Source: Marisa cornuarietis (lineage: Eukaryota > Mollusca > Gastropoda > Architaenioglossa > Ampullariidae). From it: a DNA stretch of 64,000 bases. The DNA is taken from positions 124,001 to 188,000 of the forward strand of contig SMMW01000638.1 of assembly GCA_004794655.1 (NCBI GenBank). Direction: 5' to 3'. Both the position numbers and the translations under genes were made by a program. Each line of letters opens with the position of its first letter. Position 1 is the first letter of the stretch. Of the stretch, positions 10,560 to 22,520 are shown in pieces. The notes beneath the pieces were generated by a model. It was not told where the DNA came from, searched no databases, and worked only from the letters and a program-made list of their open reading frames with translations.

Positions 10560-11657
10560 ATGGAAGCCACGACACAGTCCTGGGTGACTGTATCAGGCAC
10601 GAGACTAGACACAGCGGGTGACTTTGGAAGTTATTCTATTTTAAGGTTGGTAATTACAGTCTTCACGACCTACTTCTCCATCGGTATCAGTCTTGTAGGA
10701 ATTCCAACCAATGTGCTCAACTGTCTGATATTTCGGCGACACGGTCTGGAAGAACGCGTAAATCTCTGTTTGTTCTTACTGGCTCTGACAGATGGCGTCC
10801 TTTTCTCTTGCATTTCCGTTGTTCCTCTTATTCAGTTTTCGGTCAACTTGTGGGACACGTCGTTAGGAGAGGAAGTAACCTTCAAGTCGCTGGCATATGG
10901 GCTCGGGTTCGTATACGGGCTGCGAGCGACCTCGGACATCATCAGCATGATTATCGCTGTGGACCGCTGTCTGTGCGTCCTTCTGCCTCTCCGAGTCACT
11001 CAACTCATTCGCACGCGCACCATGGCGGCCATGATGGCAGCATCCTTCGTCTTCGTACAGCTGTGCTACGTGGTGTTGCCTCTAAGGTTTACCGTTACTA
11101 AGACTTACGTCAATGCAACCGGCAAGACTGAGTGGACGCTAGTACAGACAAACATTGGACTGAAATATGGAAACATTTTGGACATAATTTACGGGACTTT
11201 TCTGAGTATATCTCTCCCCATCGTGAACTTCACTACAGTAGCAGCAGCGACGGCCATGACCGTGGGAAAGCTGAGATCAGCGACAAGATGGCGAGCAAAA
11301 TCGAGTTCCGCGAACAGCGGGACCCAAGACCGACAGGCAGGTGCCACCAAGATGCTGGTGCTGGTCTCCTGTCTCTACATCGTCACCATGACACCCTTCG
11401 TCGCTACCGTTTTCACACGAATCATCGTCCGAGACTTTTCGCCCTACGGCCGTTACTACATGCAGTACATGGCGATATCTGCGGTATCAGACTCCTTCTC
11501 TTTACTAAACAACGCCGTCAACTTCTTCGTGTACCTCGCACAATCCTCGCGCTTTCGGCGTCACCTTCGCCTGATTGTGTGTGTTTGTCAGAAGGGAAAC
11601 CCGTCTAATCAATGCTCTAAAGAATTATTTACTGAATATCAGTCAACGAAAACGTGA
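10560..11657 (+). CDS. Chemosensory-like class A GPCR, gene 1 of the array
   Basis: A 365-residue seven-transmembrane receptor encoded in one exon. Approximate helices: TM1 31-57, TM2 67-92, TM3 111-135, TM4 155-175, TM5 207-236, TM6 263-290, TM7 303-326. Family marks are PTNVLNCLIF in TM1, the LALTD aspartate in TM2, DRC (135-137) in place of DRY, DFSPYGRYY before TM7 and NFFVY (321-325) in place of NPxxY, followed by SSRFRR and a Cys-rich helix 8. There is no TM3/loop-2 disulfide cysteine pair. Loop 2 carries the glycosylation sequon NAT (185-187). The N-terminus has no sequon, unlike genes 2-6. ATG at 10560 is chosen because the open frame only extends six bases further, without another ATG. 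Ligand unknown; a chemoreceptor role is inferred from the family. Confidence 0.95.
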   Translation: MEATTQSWVTVSGTRLDTAGDFGSYSILRLVITVFTTYFSIGISLVGIPTNVLNCLIFRRHGLEERVNLCLFLLALTDGVLFSCISVVPLIQFSVNLWDTSLGEEVTFKSLAYGLGFVYGLRATSDIISMIIAVDRCLCVLLPLRVTQLIRTRTMAAMMAASFVFVQLCYVVLPLRFTVTKTYVNATGKTEWTLVQTNIGLKYGNILDIIYGTFLSISLPIVNFTTVAAATAMTVGKLRSATRWRAKSSSANSGTQDRQAGATKMLVLVSCLYIVTMTPFVATVFTRIIVRDFSPYGRYYMQYMAISAVSDSFSLLNNAVNFFVYLAQSSRFRRHLRLIVCVCQKGNPSNQCSKELFTEYQSTKT

Positions 11658-13565
11658 CATTGACCTGTTGTGATGACCCTTGATTGTGACGGTGATGTGA
11701 AGGTCTTGATTGTCAGCTTGACCTACGTCTTATTATAGAACATTGTCACAGGACAAGTCACTGAGCCGTGACTTCGCGCTCTGTAAACATGTTTATTTCT
11801 CGCTAATCATGAAAATGTGTGACCGTTAGCTTTATACATATGTATTATGTGTCGAGTATAATATTAGAACCACTAAGTTGTGCACTAAATCGTAACGGAC
11901 GAGTTTCAGTTTCTCTCGCTGCACAGGACACTCGGTCATGAGTATTGTGAGAAAGCGGGTCGACGTGCTCCTGGTCTGAGTCGACCACATATCCAACGCA
12001 GGAAGACAAACCCTGTTAACCCAACGGAAACCTCGCTTTCACGCGGACCGTGAACCCAGAACCAGTTCACCCAGCAATAGCTTTGTTTTGTGGTGGGACA
12101 TTATGACTGTAAACTTCCTCAGAAGAACCCTCTTCAGTGAGCGGAGCTCATCACCGTGTGTTTGATCCTCGCCTGGTGACTCTGCTTCACATTCCACTCA
12201 ACTGTTTAGGGTGGGATGTGCGAGACCGTGTCTAAGATACCCGTGCCTGTCTGTTACTAAAATTAACTCGTGTAGATGCTTAACGGAAATGATGTTCAGG
12301 CACAGCCCTCATCTCTTACTGCGCGCGCTTACGTAATGACGATCATCACCTGTCGAAAGGGAAGGATGCTCAGGTAGAAGAAAGTAGAAGAACAGTTTCT
12401 CAATATTGCTTGAATAAAAATGCTATTGAATTTACTGAACTTTTTTTAAATTAGAGATATTGTTTAGGTTGAGACATGGGACGCTTATCCTTTTTATTCA
12501 CCCCATGAGAGACGGACATTTTTGGGCGATTCTGTATCCATCTTATTACATTGACTTTCCATATCATGTCTTCAGTGTCTGCTTCAACTATATTTTTATG
12601 CTGTCCTCTCTCAATCCTCCGTCCAGGAAGCTAATGTATCACGACCTGGACAGTAGAGCAGTCAATCTTCTTGTTGATGTTGTTGTTGAAATAATGCGCA
12701 CATGTCCCGAGTAGGTGTAATTTTGTGACAGTCAATGAACTGTCAGAAAGCAGTGAGCTATTTATGCTCGCCTATGATGTGTATATTTTCAGGAAAAAAA
12801 GTTTTTCTATATTAGTGTGGATTTCGTTTGTACAACCAAAAATTTTGATAAAAAGTCTTTCTATATCAGCGCGGGTTGGCTGTGTCTCAGGTGAAGAATA
12901 TGACCCTTGGTGAGGTAGACTTAGGTGTATGAGAGGTCAAGACAGTATATACCGATATATATATATATATAGGACTCGGCTAGTATACACAAGTCTATTG
13001 CGGGTATGCAGAGAATATGTTGGAAATATGTCTGTTACGTCTACATCGATGTATAGTTTTGTAGGCCTATAGCCAAACTGTTGTGAGCACGAGGAAGGTT
13101 GGCTTTACTGTCATGAAACTCGCCATCACGTGAGGAATGACACGTGCACGTGCAACACGTGAGACGGAGCAATTATGTAAGTTTGTAAGTAGGCAGGTAG
13201 GGAGGCATATATACATGTGTACGAATGTATTTTTTTAAATTTTGAGAGTGCAGCTATTTTTAAGGTACACTTATTGTAATGAGTGTCCACTGGGAATCTC
13301 TATCGCCATTAGATCAGCAGTCAGAGCTTTTGAACAGAAAACACTTTGACATTCAAGTCTTAGAGAGCCGCCATCATCAAACATGGGAAATTAGCAAATT
13401 GAGGTTTCTTCTTATTATCACCCCTGATTATTTGAGTACGTGTTACCAGTTTCGAGTATGCAAATATTGTACAGTGTACATGTACACCCAGACAGTCGTA
13501 CTGAACGCACGGGACACAACTCCGCACGTGTAATGCAGCAAAAACTTGTTGACTGACTAAAGTCG
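11658..13565. other. Spacer after gene 1
   Basis: No gene seen. A short TA repeat lies at 12953-12971. The first few hundred bases should contain the 3' untranslated region of gene 1, but I cannot fix a polyadenylation site. Confidence 0.45.
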
Positions 13566-13840
13566 ATATATCACATTTATATCACAGGTATATCAGAGTT
13601 GTATCAGTTATATCACAGTTATATCACAGGTATATCACATTTGTATCAGTTATATCACAGTTATATCACAGTTATATCACAATTATATCACAGTTATATC
13701 ACAGGTATATCAGGTATATCACAGTTATATCACAATTATATCACAGTTATATCATAGGTATATCACAGTTATATCACCGTTTTGTCAATTTGTATCAGTT
13801 ATATCACAGATGCTTTATCAAAGTTGTTATATCGCAGTTG
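13566..13840. repeat. Tandem array of an ~11-bp TATATCACAGT unit
   Basis: About twenty imperfect copies of TTATATCACAG, with variants ending AGG, ATT or AAT. On the other strand the unit reads GTGATATA, so the array is also a dense cluster of GATA cores. Confidence 0.92.
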
Positions 13841-14458
13841 AAAAAAATGCTGAGCACAACGAATAATTTTATTGTTTATTGATAACGGTCATCGTTTAAC
13901 AGCACTGATAAGAAATGACGAGGGATCTGGGCGATAACTGAGCTCAGCGAAGACAGTTTTGATAACTTGAGCGATAATATTTTGTAGCTTTCGTCTTAGT
14001 CAAGGTGGTTGTTTAGTGCAGTGACTGCTGCTCACTGTCACGTGACGATGTTTGTCGAGGTGTGTTGTCAGTTTGTTCTCGTGCTCTGGGTTGTGCGATG
14101 GATGCGCCGATTAAAAGACTGATTTTCTATGTTCTTTAAAGTATATTCGTGTTGTTTAAAGATTGATTATTAATTTACTGTATTTAGTACTAATGTAATC
14201 AACTGAATTAATTATTACAGTACTTCTATATATATATCTTAATTATTGAGATATTGAATAATTATTCACTGATGTGATAAAAATTTCGTCGTTGATTTAG
14301 TGAAACATGTAAAGAGACTAGTGTCAGTGCACGTGTGGCCTTCTGTTCTCATTGCAACATGTGAGCTCATTCATATTTACACCTCAACACACTCGTGAGG
14401 CTGACTCACTGGCTAACGGCCTGCTCGACCATCTTGTTGTCAGGTACATAGGGTACCC
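13841..14458. other. Spacer, nothing recognised
   Basis: AT-rich sequence between two tandem arrays. No gene seen. Confidence 0.45.
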
Positions 14459-15058
14459 CTTCACAGTCACACTACAATCACATGCTGCTGCATAGAACGT
14501 CACAGTCACACTACAATCACATGCTGTTCTGTACAACGTCACAGTCACACTACAATCACATGCTGCTCTGTACAACGTCACAGTCACACTACAATCACAT
14601 GCTGGTCTGTACAACGTCACAGTCACACTACAATCACATGCTGCTCTGTACAACGTCACAGTCACACTACAATCACATGCTGGTCTGTACAACGTCACAG
14701 TCACACTACAATCACATGCTGCTCTGTACAACGTCACAGTCACACTACAATCACATGCTGGTCTGTACAACGTCACAGTCACACTACAATCACATGCTGT
14801 TCTGTACAACGTCACAGTCACACTACAATCACATGCTGGTCTGTACAACGTCACAGTCACACTACAATCACATGCTGCTCTGTACAACGTCACAGTCACA
14901 CTACAATCACATGCTGGTCTGTAGAACGTCACAGTCACACTACAATCACATGCTGTTCTGTACAACGTCACAGTCACACTACAATCACATGCTGTTGTGT
15001 ACAACGTCACAGTCACACTACAATCACATGCTGGTCTGTACAACGTCACAGTCACACT
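14459..15058. repeat. 39-bp minisatellite, about 15 copies
   Basis: The unit contains CACAGTCACACTACAATCAC followed by ATGCTGnTCTGTACAACGT, 39 bases in all. Because 39 is a multiple of three, long reading frames stay open on both strands; I regard these as non-coding. Copies differ mainly at one base (C, G or T after ATGCTG), and copies 3-8 alternate C and G, which points to a 78-bp higher-order unit. Confidence 0.95.
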
Positions 15059-15227
15059 AGACGAAGAGGTGGAAGAGTTTGCTGATGGGTTTGTCAGTCT
15101 GGCTGCAATGTTTACCAGGCGAGCTGAGCAAAGACGAATATGATGAGCAAGAGAACAAGAGAGAGAAAAAAGAAAGGCAGGTGGCGTCGTTCAATTATTT
15201 TTTTTTCCAAATTTGGTAAGCGCATGC

Positions 15228-15276
15228 TGTCGATGACGATGACGATGACGATGACGACGACGATGATGACGATGAC

Positions 15277-15311
<35 letters not shown>

Positions 15312-15380
15312 CGACGATGACGATGATGATTGATGATGATGATTGATGATGATTGATGATTGATGATGATGATGATGAGT
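15228..15380. repeat. GATGAC/GATGAT microsatellite
   Basis: An interrupted trinucleotide repeat of GAT and GAC over about 150 bases. The poly-Ser, poly-Met and poly-Ile frames across it are repeat artefacts. Confidence 0.95.
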
Positions 15381-15496
15381 GCATGTGGAGTTTGTACCCA
15401 AACAATCTCATGGTATTACTTCTCGTTTTGGCACTTGTTTGCTTGATGATGTTGATTTGTGATACCTGTTATTATTTCTCTGTGCTGCTTGTGGCT

Positions 15497-15672
15497 AGGT
15501 CTGAGTGCTAGACCTGAGTGCTTGGCCTAACTGCTAGGCCTAACTGCTAGACCTGAGTGCTTGGCCAGAGCGCTCGGCCTGACTTCTAGGTCTGAGTGCT
15601 TGGTCTGAGTGCTAGACCTGAGTGCTAGACCTGAGTGCTAGACCTGAGTGCTAGACCTGAGTGCTAGACCTC
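15497..15672. repeat. 13-bp minisatellite (GTGCTAGACCTGA)
   Basis: About 13 units of GTGCTAGACCTGA. The last five are nearly perfect and the earlier ones diverged (GTGCTTGGCCTAA and similar), as expected for an array growing at one end. Confidence 0.9.
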
Positions 15673-17108
15673 AATCAAGTGATTTCTGTCGCTAGTTCTG
15701 TGGGCTGCCTGCCACTATTTCCGTGTTAACTATATGCTTGGCCAGTGCTTCATAACTCGTGTTGACTGCCATCACAGAATTAATTACCAGTGATTACAAC
15801 TTTCAAGATGCTGTTGATGTGAAACCTGTCAGCATTCTATTGACCATGTCTTTCTGTTTCATTCCTTGTCGTGTATTTCTTATTATCATTTAAGGTATAA
15901 AAACGGAAAGAACCAAACTAAGATTTTGTTGTCTGTATCCTCCCCCAAACAGCGATTGTTGGTGAACAGCTGTGTCTAGTCACCCTGGCTAGAAATTTAG
16001 CAAACTACCCGGCTAATGAAATGGTGACTACAATGTGTTGCTAGGTGTATATAGGTAATTGTGTGATGAACTGTTGACCTTTTGCCCTGTCGATGTCCAG
16101 TTTTACAAACTTCCCTCTTCTCGCTGACATTGTTTTTTCTGTCAATCATCGTGCGAACAATAGAACAAAAACAGGCCTTTTGTCTGTCACTTGTCTCTTC
16201 ATTCCTTTCAGCGATCATCTGATATTGCTTTACGGCGATGAAAACATATTCAAAACGCAATAATTGAAAGAAGCAGGCTATGTTACATATGATAGAGAGC
16301 TTGAGTGTTGGTGTGATTCACATATTTCTTCAAACTTACAGACACGTAAACTGCGAATCGGAATCTACTACCAGACAATTATCTTCTTTATGTCAACGAT
16401 CATCTGTAATATGTGCAAGAGGTTTGGGGTTCCTCCAAATAAAAAGACTAGTGTTCCTATCCTCAAAATAAAAACACCAACTAGTGCTATCCTCGGAATA
16501 AAGCACCTAGTGCTCTTTTCGGACAGGTGTATATGACAAAGATTTCAGTCAAAACTAAAGTTTGCAAAGATCAGAACGTACTGATGATATTCACACCAGT
16601 AGTGAGACACCTTGACATCAGACACAAGATGTTGCGATGAATGTCACTGACCTGCCATGAAGAGTCGGACATGTCATGACCGTCAAGGGTCGGCACGTGT
16701 GGTGCTGCTAGCACGTGAATGGCGGTGTCTAGAGTGAAATCTGTTGGAAATTCTGGTACTCAAGAAATTAATTGTAAAAAGTGTTGGCCAATCGCCGTCA
16801 GTGTATGAGTCTGTAGAAGCGGTGTAATCTTCATGTCGACCTAAAGAGTTCATCTCAACAAACCAACCTGCTTAACCTTTAAACATCCCGCCACCCTTTT
16901 AGAACTAGTTATCCGCCACAAATGACAAAGAGTGGCTCATCAAGTACAGTCTCTAGTTAAATGCAGTTCGTGTGTTTGTCTTGCTCTAATATCAATTAAT
17001 CGTTAATCAACCAGTTCTGGTCTGTGAATGCAATTGTATGTGTCCACACTTATGTAGGTATTCATGGATGGTTCACTTTCTGGTAATCATACAGCAGCTG
17101 TCGTATGA

Positions 17109-17110
<2 letters not shown>
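15673..17110. other. Spacer, nothing recognised
   Basis: No gene. A short direct repetition of CTAGTGCTATCCTC-like words lies at 16445-16515. Confidence 0.45.
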
Positions 17111-17150
<40 letters not shown>

Positions 17151-17340
17151 ATATATGTTTGTGTGTATAAATGGGTGTGTGTGAGTATATGTATGAGTGT
17201 GTGTGTGTGCCTGTGTATATGTAAGGTGTGTGTGTGTGCGTGTGCGTGCGTGCGTATGTGTGCGCGTGCATATATGTATGTGTGTATATATGGGTGTGTG
17301 TGTGTATATGTATGAGTGTGTGTGTGCCTGTGTATATGTA

Positions 17341-17375
<35 letters not shown>
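17111..17375. repeat. Compound TG microsatellite with ~119-bp internal duplication
   Basis: The block from about 17150 (CATATATGTTTGTGTGTATA ... GTGCCTGTGTATATGTAAGG) recurs from about 17269 with few changes. Confidence 0.9.
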
Positions 17376-17932
17376 GTAGAAGATAATAGTATTTCGATTA
17401 AAGTACTTCGGCATTATACATTGAAAACAATTGCTTTTGCGAAATTTAATAATTGAGGAGGCGGTAAGAGCTTTGTAAACTTCCCTTTGATTTAAAACAA
17501 TAAAATGTACATATCATAAATATAGTTTGACAATCTTGAACTATCAAATATTTTTGGTGCAGCAAAAACGTTTGTCGAACTAAGATTTCAGGGCTCTATT
17601 AAAGTATTAACTGATAATTTATAAAGCAACTTAATGATACTTCAGCAGACAATTCAGTGTTTTTTTCTCAAGAATGTTCTGAAGGTGGTAATTATCTATG
17701 TACGATAAAATGAATTGTCTTTAGGAAGGTAGGGAGCATAAGGTGAATCCTTTCTCTTCTTACCTACAAGTGTTGTTAGATACAGTGACATATTAACATG
17801 CTAAACTCTTGTTTTCACTCTCTGTCTCTCTGTTACTGTAAAGCTTAAACACTGTAAAAAAAGCGATGAACATGTGAGATGTTTTTCTGATTAAGGACAG
17901 AGTTGGTTGTAAAGTAGGATTTTCTCGTAAGA
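17376..17932. other. Upstream region of gene 2, no clear promoter motif
   Basis: AT-rich sequence. No good TATA element is visible within 250 bases of the gene 2 ATG, unlike several other members of the array. Confidence 0.4.
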
Positions 17933-19021
17933 ATGGAAACAACTTGCCAGTCCTTGGTGTCGAATGTCTCAATGATGGGAGGGGACAACTCGGGTGACAT
18001 TAGTGACTCTGCCTTCAACCTAATAAAGGATGTCATTCACCTCTACACCTCTGTTGTTATCTACTTCATAGGCATTCCTACCAATGCTTTCAACTGTCTA
18101 GTCTTTTGGCACCAAGGATTGCGAGATCGTGTAAACCTGTGTTTATTTGCTCTGGCCCTGGTGGACATTGTGACTTTGTCTCTCCAGTTCGTGATTTCAT
18201 TTGTGCAGCCGTTTATCAGTCTCGTGTCCAGACCACTAAACAATGAATTCGCGATAAAATCACAGGCGTACACCGCGGGTGTGATGTACGGCCTGCACGC
18301 GACATCTGATATCATCAGCATGATCATCGCCGTCGACCGTTGCCTGTGTGTGGTTTGTCCTCTCCGAGTCACTCACCTCATTCGCACGCGCACCATGGCG
18401 GCCATGATGGCAGCATCTTTCGTCTTCTTTCAGCTGAGCTACGTTGTGGTTCCCCTCAAGTACACCGTCGCTCATGTTTATGTCAATTCAACCGGCACTT
18501 TTAGATGGAAAATAGTTGAAACTGATATCGGACTGGAATATGGGAACATTCTGGACCCGTTTACCATCACTTTCCTAAGCATCGCTATTCCCATCACGAC
18601 ATTCATCATTGTATTAGCATCGACGACTATTACAGTCTTGAAGCTGATGTCAGCTAGAAGATGGCGAGAGAAAACGAGTTCCATAAAACGAGGGTCCCAA
18701 GACCATCAGACGAGGGCCACCAAGATGCTTGTGCTGGTCTCGTGTTTGTACATCGTCACCATGGCGCCCTACGTCTCTTCCTTTTTCGCTCGACTGGCTG
18801 TGTATGACTTCTCACCTTACGGCCGTTATTACAAGTTGTGTCTGGCGGTCATCTTATTTACTGACCTCCTCCTTCTCATCAACAACGCCGGCAACTTTTT
18901 TATTTACATCGCGCAGTCGTTTCGTTTTCGGCGAGACCTCCGCGTTGTCTTGTGCAACAAGAGAAAGAACGAGTGTCCTGTGGACTTCACAAGATCCGTG
19001 AGGACAATGGTGTCGATGTAA
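17933..19021 (+). CDS. Chemosensory-like class A GPCR, gene 2 of the array
   Basis: A 362-residue single-exon receptor that aligns with gene 1 without gaps up to TM7. DRC lies at 135-137, the loop-2 sequon NST at 185-187, DFSPYGRYY at 292-300 and NFFIY at 321-325. The N-terminus has one sequon (NVS, 11-13). It differs from the close relatives in having VVCPLRV where they have VLLPLRV after DRC, and in a more basic third intracellular loop (SIKRGSQDHQTRATK). DNA from 18359 to 18429 (71 bases, start of TM4) is identical to gene 4 although the flanks are diverged. The ATG is the first in frame. Function by family: plasma-membrane receptor, probably chemosensory. Confidence 0.95.
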   Translation: METTCQSLVSNVSMMGGDNSGDISDSAFNLIKDVIHLYTSVVIYFIGIPTNAFNCLVFWHQGLRDRVNLCLFALALVDIVTLSLQFVISFVQPFISLVSRPLNNEFAIKSQAYTAGVMYGLHATSDIISMIIAVDRCLCVVCPLRVTHLIRTRTMAAMMAASFVFFQLSYVVVPLKYTVAHVYVNSTGTFRWKIVETDIGLEYGNILDPFTITFLSIAIPITTFIIVLASTTITVLKLMSARRWREKTSSIKRGSQDHQTRATKMLVLVSCLYIVTMAPYVSSFFARLAVYDFSPYGRYYKLCLAVILFTDLLLLINNAGNFFIYIAQSFRFRRDLRVVLCNKRKNECPVDFTRSVRTMVSM

Positions 19022-20869
19022 GCTTCCTATTTAATGATGCTGCGATTAATTTGCTTATCAGTCGGCTCCAGCTTTATCACGATCACTTGTGTCGCGATGA
19101 CCTATGTGTCACTATGCTTGAAGTTGTTCACTACTTTCTTTGTTACAATTTAAATGTGACCTTTTGAACTGTTGTGTCAAGACAAGACTAATTGTCATTT
19201 TCGGATATTATATACAGCCCCGACAGATGATCTCGCCACCGTCCGTCCCTCACAAACATTAATCAATAGGATCGATGTCAAGATCATATTAGACCCAGAG
19301 CTAAGGTTAACTATGTTGTGCCACAGGTCGATGACAGAGATGGGGGCTGGTGAGATGAGTTGAGACTGGAACTGAAAAGCTTTAAGTTTATTGCACAGTC
19401 AGTAATGTCACACTTTCTCCTGACGACAGCTGTGATGAAAGTTGGTTTTGCCGTTAAGAGACACAAGATTGGATTTCCCCAACATATAAAATAACAATGA
19501 TATCCAACATTTATAAAACACGATAATATTGACCTGCTCCACAGGTACGAGGCGCACTCTATGTAAGTAATTCGTAAACCACGAAACACACCCTGCCTTC
19601 CATGACAGTCATTGTCTACTCATTCAGGACACGATATCACTCATGTTTACAGGTAAACAAGCATGTACACAGTTGTATGCACACATTTACAAGTAATAAC
19701 TTAGAGGCAGGTAGGTGATTAAAGGGTTCAGTGTATTTTTTATTTGATCTCATACAGATCCCTAACCAGGAATTAGCTTTATGATATACAGTGTTTGATT
19801 AACTACACAGTATTTTACTTTGAGAATGTGATAACTGTGTGGTCTTTGCCTTGCATACGATAACTACAAACGTTTTCTCGGTTTTCGCAAAGTATTTGAT
19901 AAGAGAACACGTGACTGCTAGTCACCCTGTCAATGAGGTGAATCATGAAGAGTTTCTCTTGGACACCAACAAGACTTCTGGACCCAAGCTGCTGATAACG
20001 AGAAGTAGATTGTATGACAAGTACAACTATGCAAAGGCTTGTTCTATATGCCATACGATGCAAACACAAATGCAAATTAAATGAAAACTAACCTGCTGCT
20101 GAGATTTCTTTTGTTGGTAGTTTATAATCATGTTAATGTTTATTATGATAGGAAGAACCGACAAAGATAACACTTCCTATACAGAAATAGTCTGACAGAA
20201 GTAGTTAATTATTTCATATTATGATTACTAAGAAACTTGAGCCATAGAATATGAACTCAGTAATTACTAATTTTTTGAATATAAGATCATTAAGGCTGTG
20301 ATTATAAAAATTAATAATTAATTATTGATAATAATTAGCAGTAGACCATGGAGATCGTAGTAACCAGAGATACAACTGTCCGCCATGTTTACCTGACATC
20401 GCTCAACACTTACTGCGCTAACAAAGACTTTGTCGCCATGGTTACGGGTACGGCACGTAAGACTACGTCCTCCAAATGAGCAGCTGCTTGTAATACACAG
20501 CACCGCGACACAGAACTAGAAGTAAATTTACCCAATCACTTACCCTGGAGGTTACTGTAAGTACTGTAGGGTAGAAGACTGTTTCCGGTGTAAGACATCC
20601 TTGACTGGCTGGCGGTCAGAAGGACTGAGTGGACTTGGAGAGGAGGTTACAAGGTGTTGTGTAGTCTTTCATCCAACATGACGCGAGATGTTTTAATCTT
20701 AACAAATGTAGGTGAGTCAACTCAAATCAACCGACTGAAGCATTTAAGGCCAGCTGTTGAAAATGTGCAGTTGATAAAAAAGGTCTAACAGTTGTCCTTA
20801 TTTCCTCTCCAGCATCTCACGTCCCACACTCTCTTTCTCATCACTTTCATCGACGTTCCTTACACAGGT
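19022..20869. other. Spacer after gene 2
   Basis: AT-rich, with no gene or strong repeat recognised. Confidence 0.45.
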
Positions 20870-21430
20870 TATCACTCTCTCACTTCTAATCAACTTCATC
20901 AAAGTCCCCTACACATGTTATCATTCTCTTACTTCTGATCAACGTCCTCTACCCAGGTTATCCCTCTCTCACATCTAATCAGCTTTATCAAAGTCCTTTA
21001 CACAGGTTATCATTCTCTCATTTCTCATCACCTCCATCAACGTCCTCTACACATGTTATCATTATCTTACTTCTCATCAACGTCCTGTACACACGTTATC
21101 ACCCTCTTACTTCTCATCAACGTCCTCTACAATGTTATCATTATCTTACTTCTCATCAACGTCCTGTACACACGTTATCACCCTCTTACTTCTCATCAAC
21201 GTCCTGTACACATGTTATCACCCTCTTACTTCTCATCAACGTCCTCTACAATGTTATCACCCTCTTACTTCTCATCAACGTCCTCTACACATGTTATCAC
21301 CCTCTTACTTCTCATCAACGTCTTCTACACATGTTATCACCCTCTTACTTCTCATCAACGTCCTCTACAATGTTATCACCCTCTTACTTCTCATCAACGT
21401 CCTCTACAATGTTATCAGTCTCACTTCTTA
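20870..21430. repeat. 39/40/49-bp minisatellite, about 13 copies
   Basis: Unit TTATCACCCTCTTACTTCTC followed by ATCAACGTCCTCTACACATG, with a 49-base form (extra ATCAACTTC-like word) in the first copies and 39/40-base forms later. Apparent reading frames are by-products. Confidence 0.93.
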
Positions 21431-22520
21431 TCAAAGTTCTGTACACACGTTCTTACTCACCCAGTGTTTACTTCCTCCTCTTTCTCTAAGCCCTATACAC
21501 AGACCGTAGTTTTCTATTTGTCCAGCTTCTTATTTTTCCTCTCCTACTGCAGGGTGGATCGGTGAAGTGGATGATGTTTACAAAACTACGTGATCACGTC
21601 CCGTTACAACTCATCCTCCACCTTTCATCGTAGTGAAGGCATCTAAACGTTTCTCTTGTGTATTTGTCTATTCGTTGTTAGTGAAAAGGTCAGGGCCATG
21701 CCGGGTCACCAGAGGTCACGCAGTTTGCAGGTCGTAACGTCCCTCGCGTCTGCTGCTGTGGCTGCTGCTGTAGTCGTCGCACGTGTGAAAAGTCTCAACA
21801 TAACAGGTTAGATATACGAACACAATCTCAGTTACGGACACTTTGGTAAATAATTACCAAAGATGAAAATTCTCGAAACCACGATACAAGAAACATTAGT
21901 TATCGACTTATCGGTTAGTTGTCAGTTCTCACGACTCACGACTACTAATTCTTTGTCTGCTCAGTATTCTAACTTCGTGAAGCTCAGGGAAGTATGATGA
22001 TTGTGAAGCTAAGCGCAATGAAATACAATTAGTGCCTTAACTGTGACAAAATAGCAACATGATGAAGTTATTGTATTGCTTTTATATCAAAAATGTTCCA
22101 AATAATAGTCAGACGAAGAAAAATTCTTTTAATCATAATTTAGAGTATACAGTAATATTTGGCAGTCAAAAACTGAACAATATGAAAGAATTACTTTTGT
22201 TTTTGTTATTCGTTTAAAACATAAATCACAACATGGTCAACCACGGTGGTTGTCATCGCGGTTTTTGTCTGATGGGAATCAAAAACTATTTCTTGGCAAA
22301 AGCATAAAACAGCAAAAAGCCATCTCAGTCTTACTGAGAGACGACTCAGTGCTGTTCATGTCGAAACTAGGAAAGTAGTAAGAGTCGAGGTGTGTAGTAA
22401 GTAGTAGACAACTGACAAACTAGAACCAAAATCTGGCAAATATTTAGAAAACGACAAACTGTATTTGATTAAGGGACAAGTAGTATTGTATAAGATGATA
22501 TAACCAGTTCAAAAACATGC
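21431..22520. other. Spacer, nothing recognised
   Basis: A short CTGCTG-rich stretch lies near 21750. No gene seen. Confidence 0.45.

Noticed and set aside
14482..15060. Long reading frames of 192 and 223 codons across the 39-bp array
   Set aside because: They exist because the unit is a multiple of three without stops. Codons follow the repeat, both strands are equally open, and the products match no protein type.
15195..15401. Poly-Ser and poly-Met frames
   Set aside because: They are translations of a GAT/GAC microsatellite.
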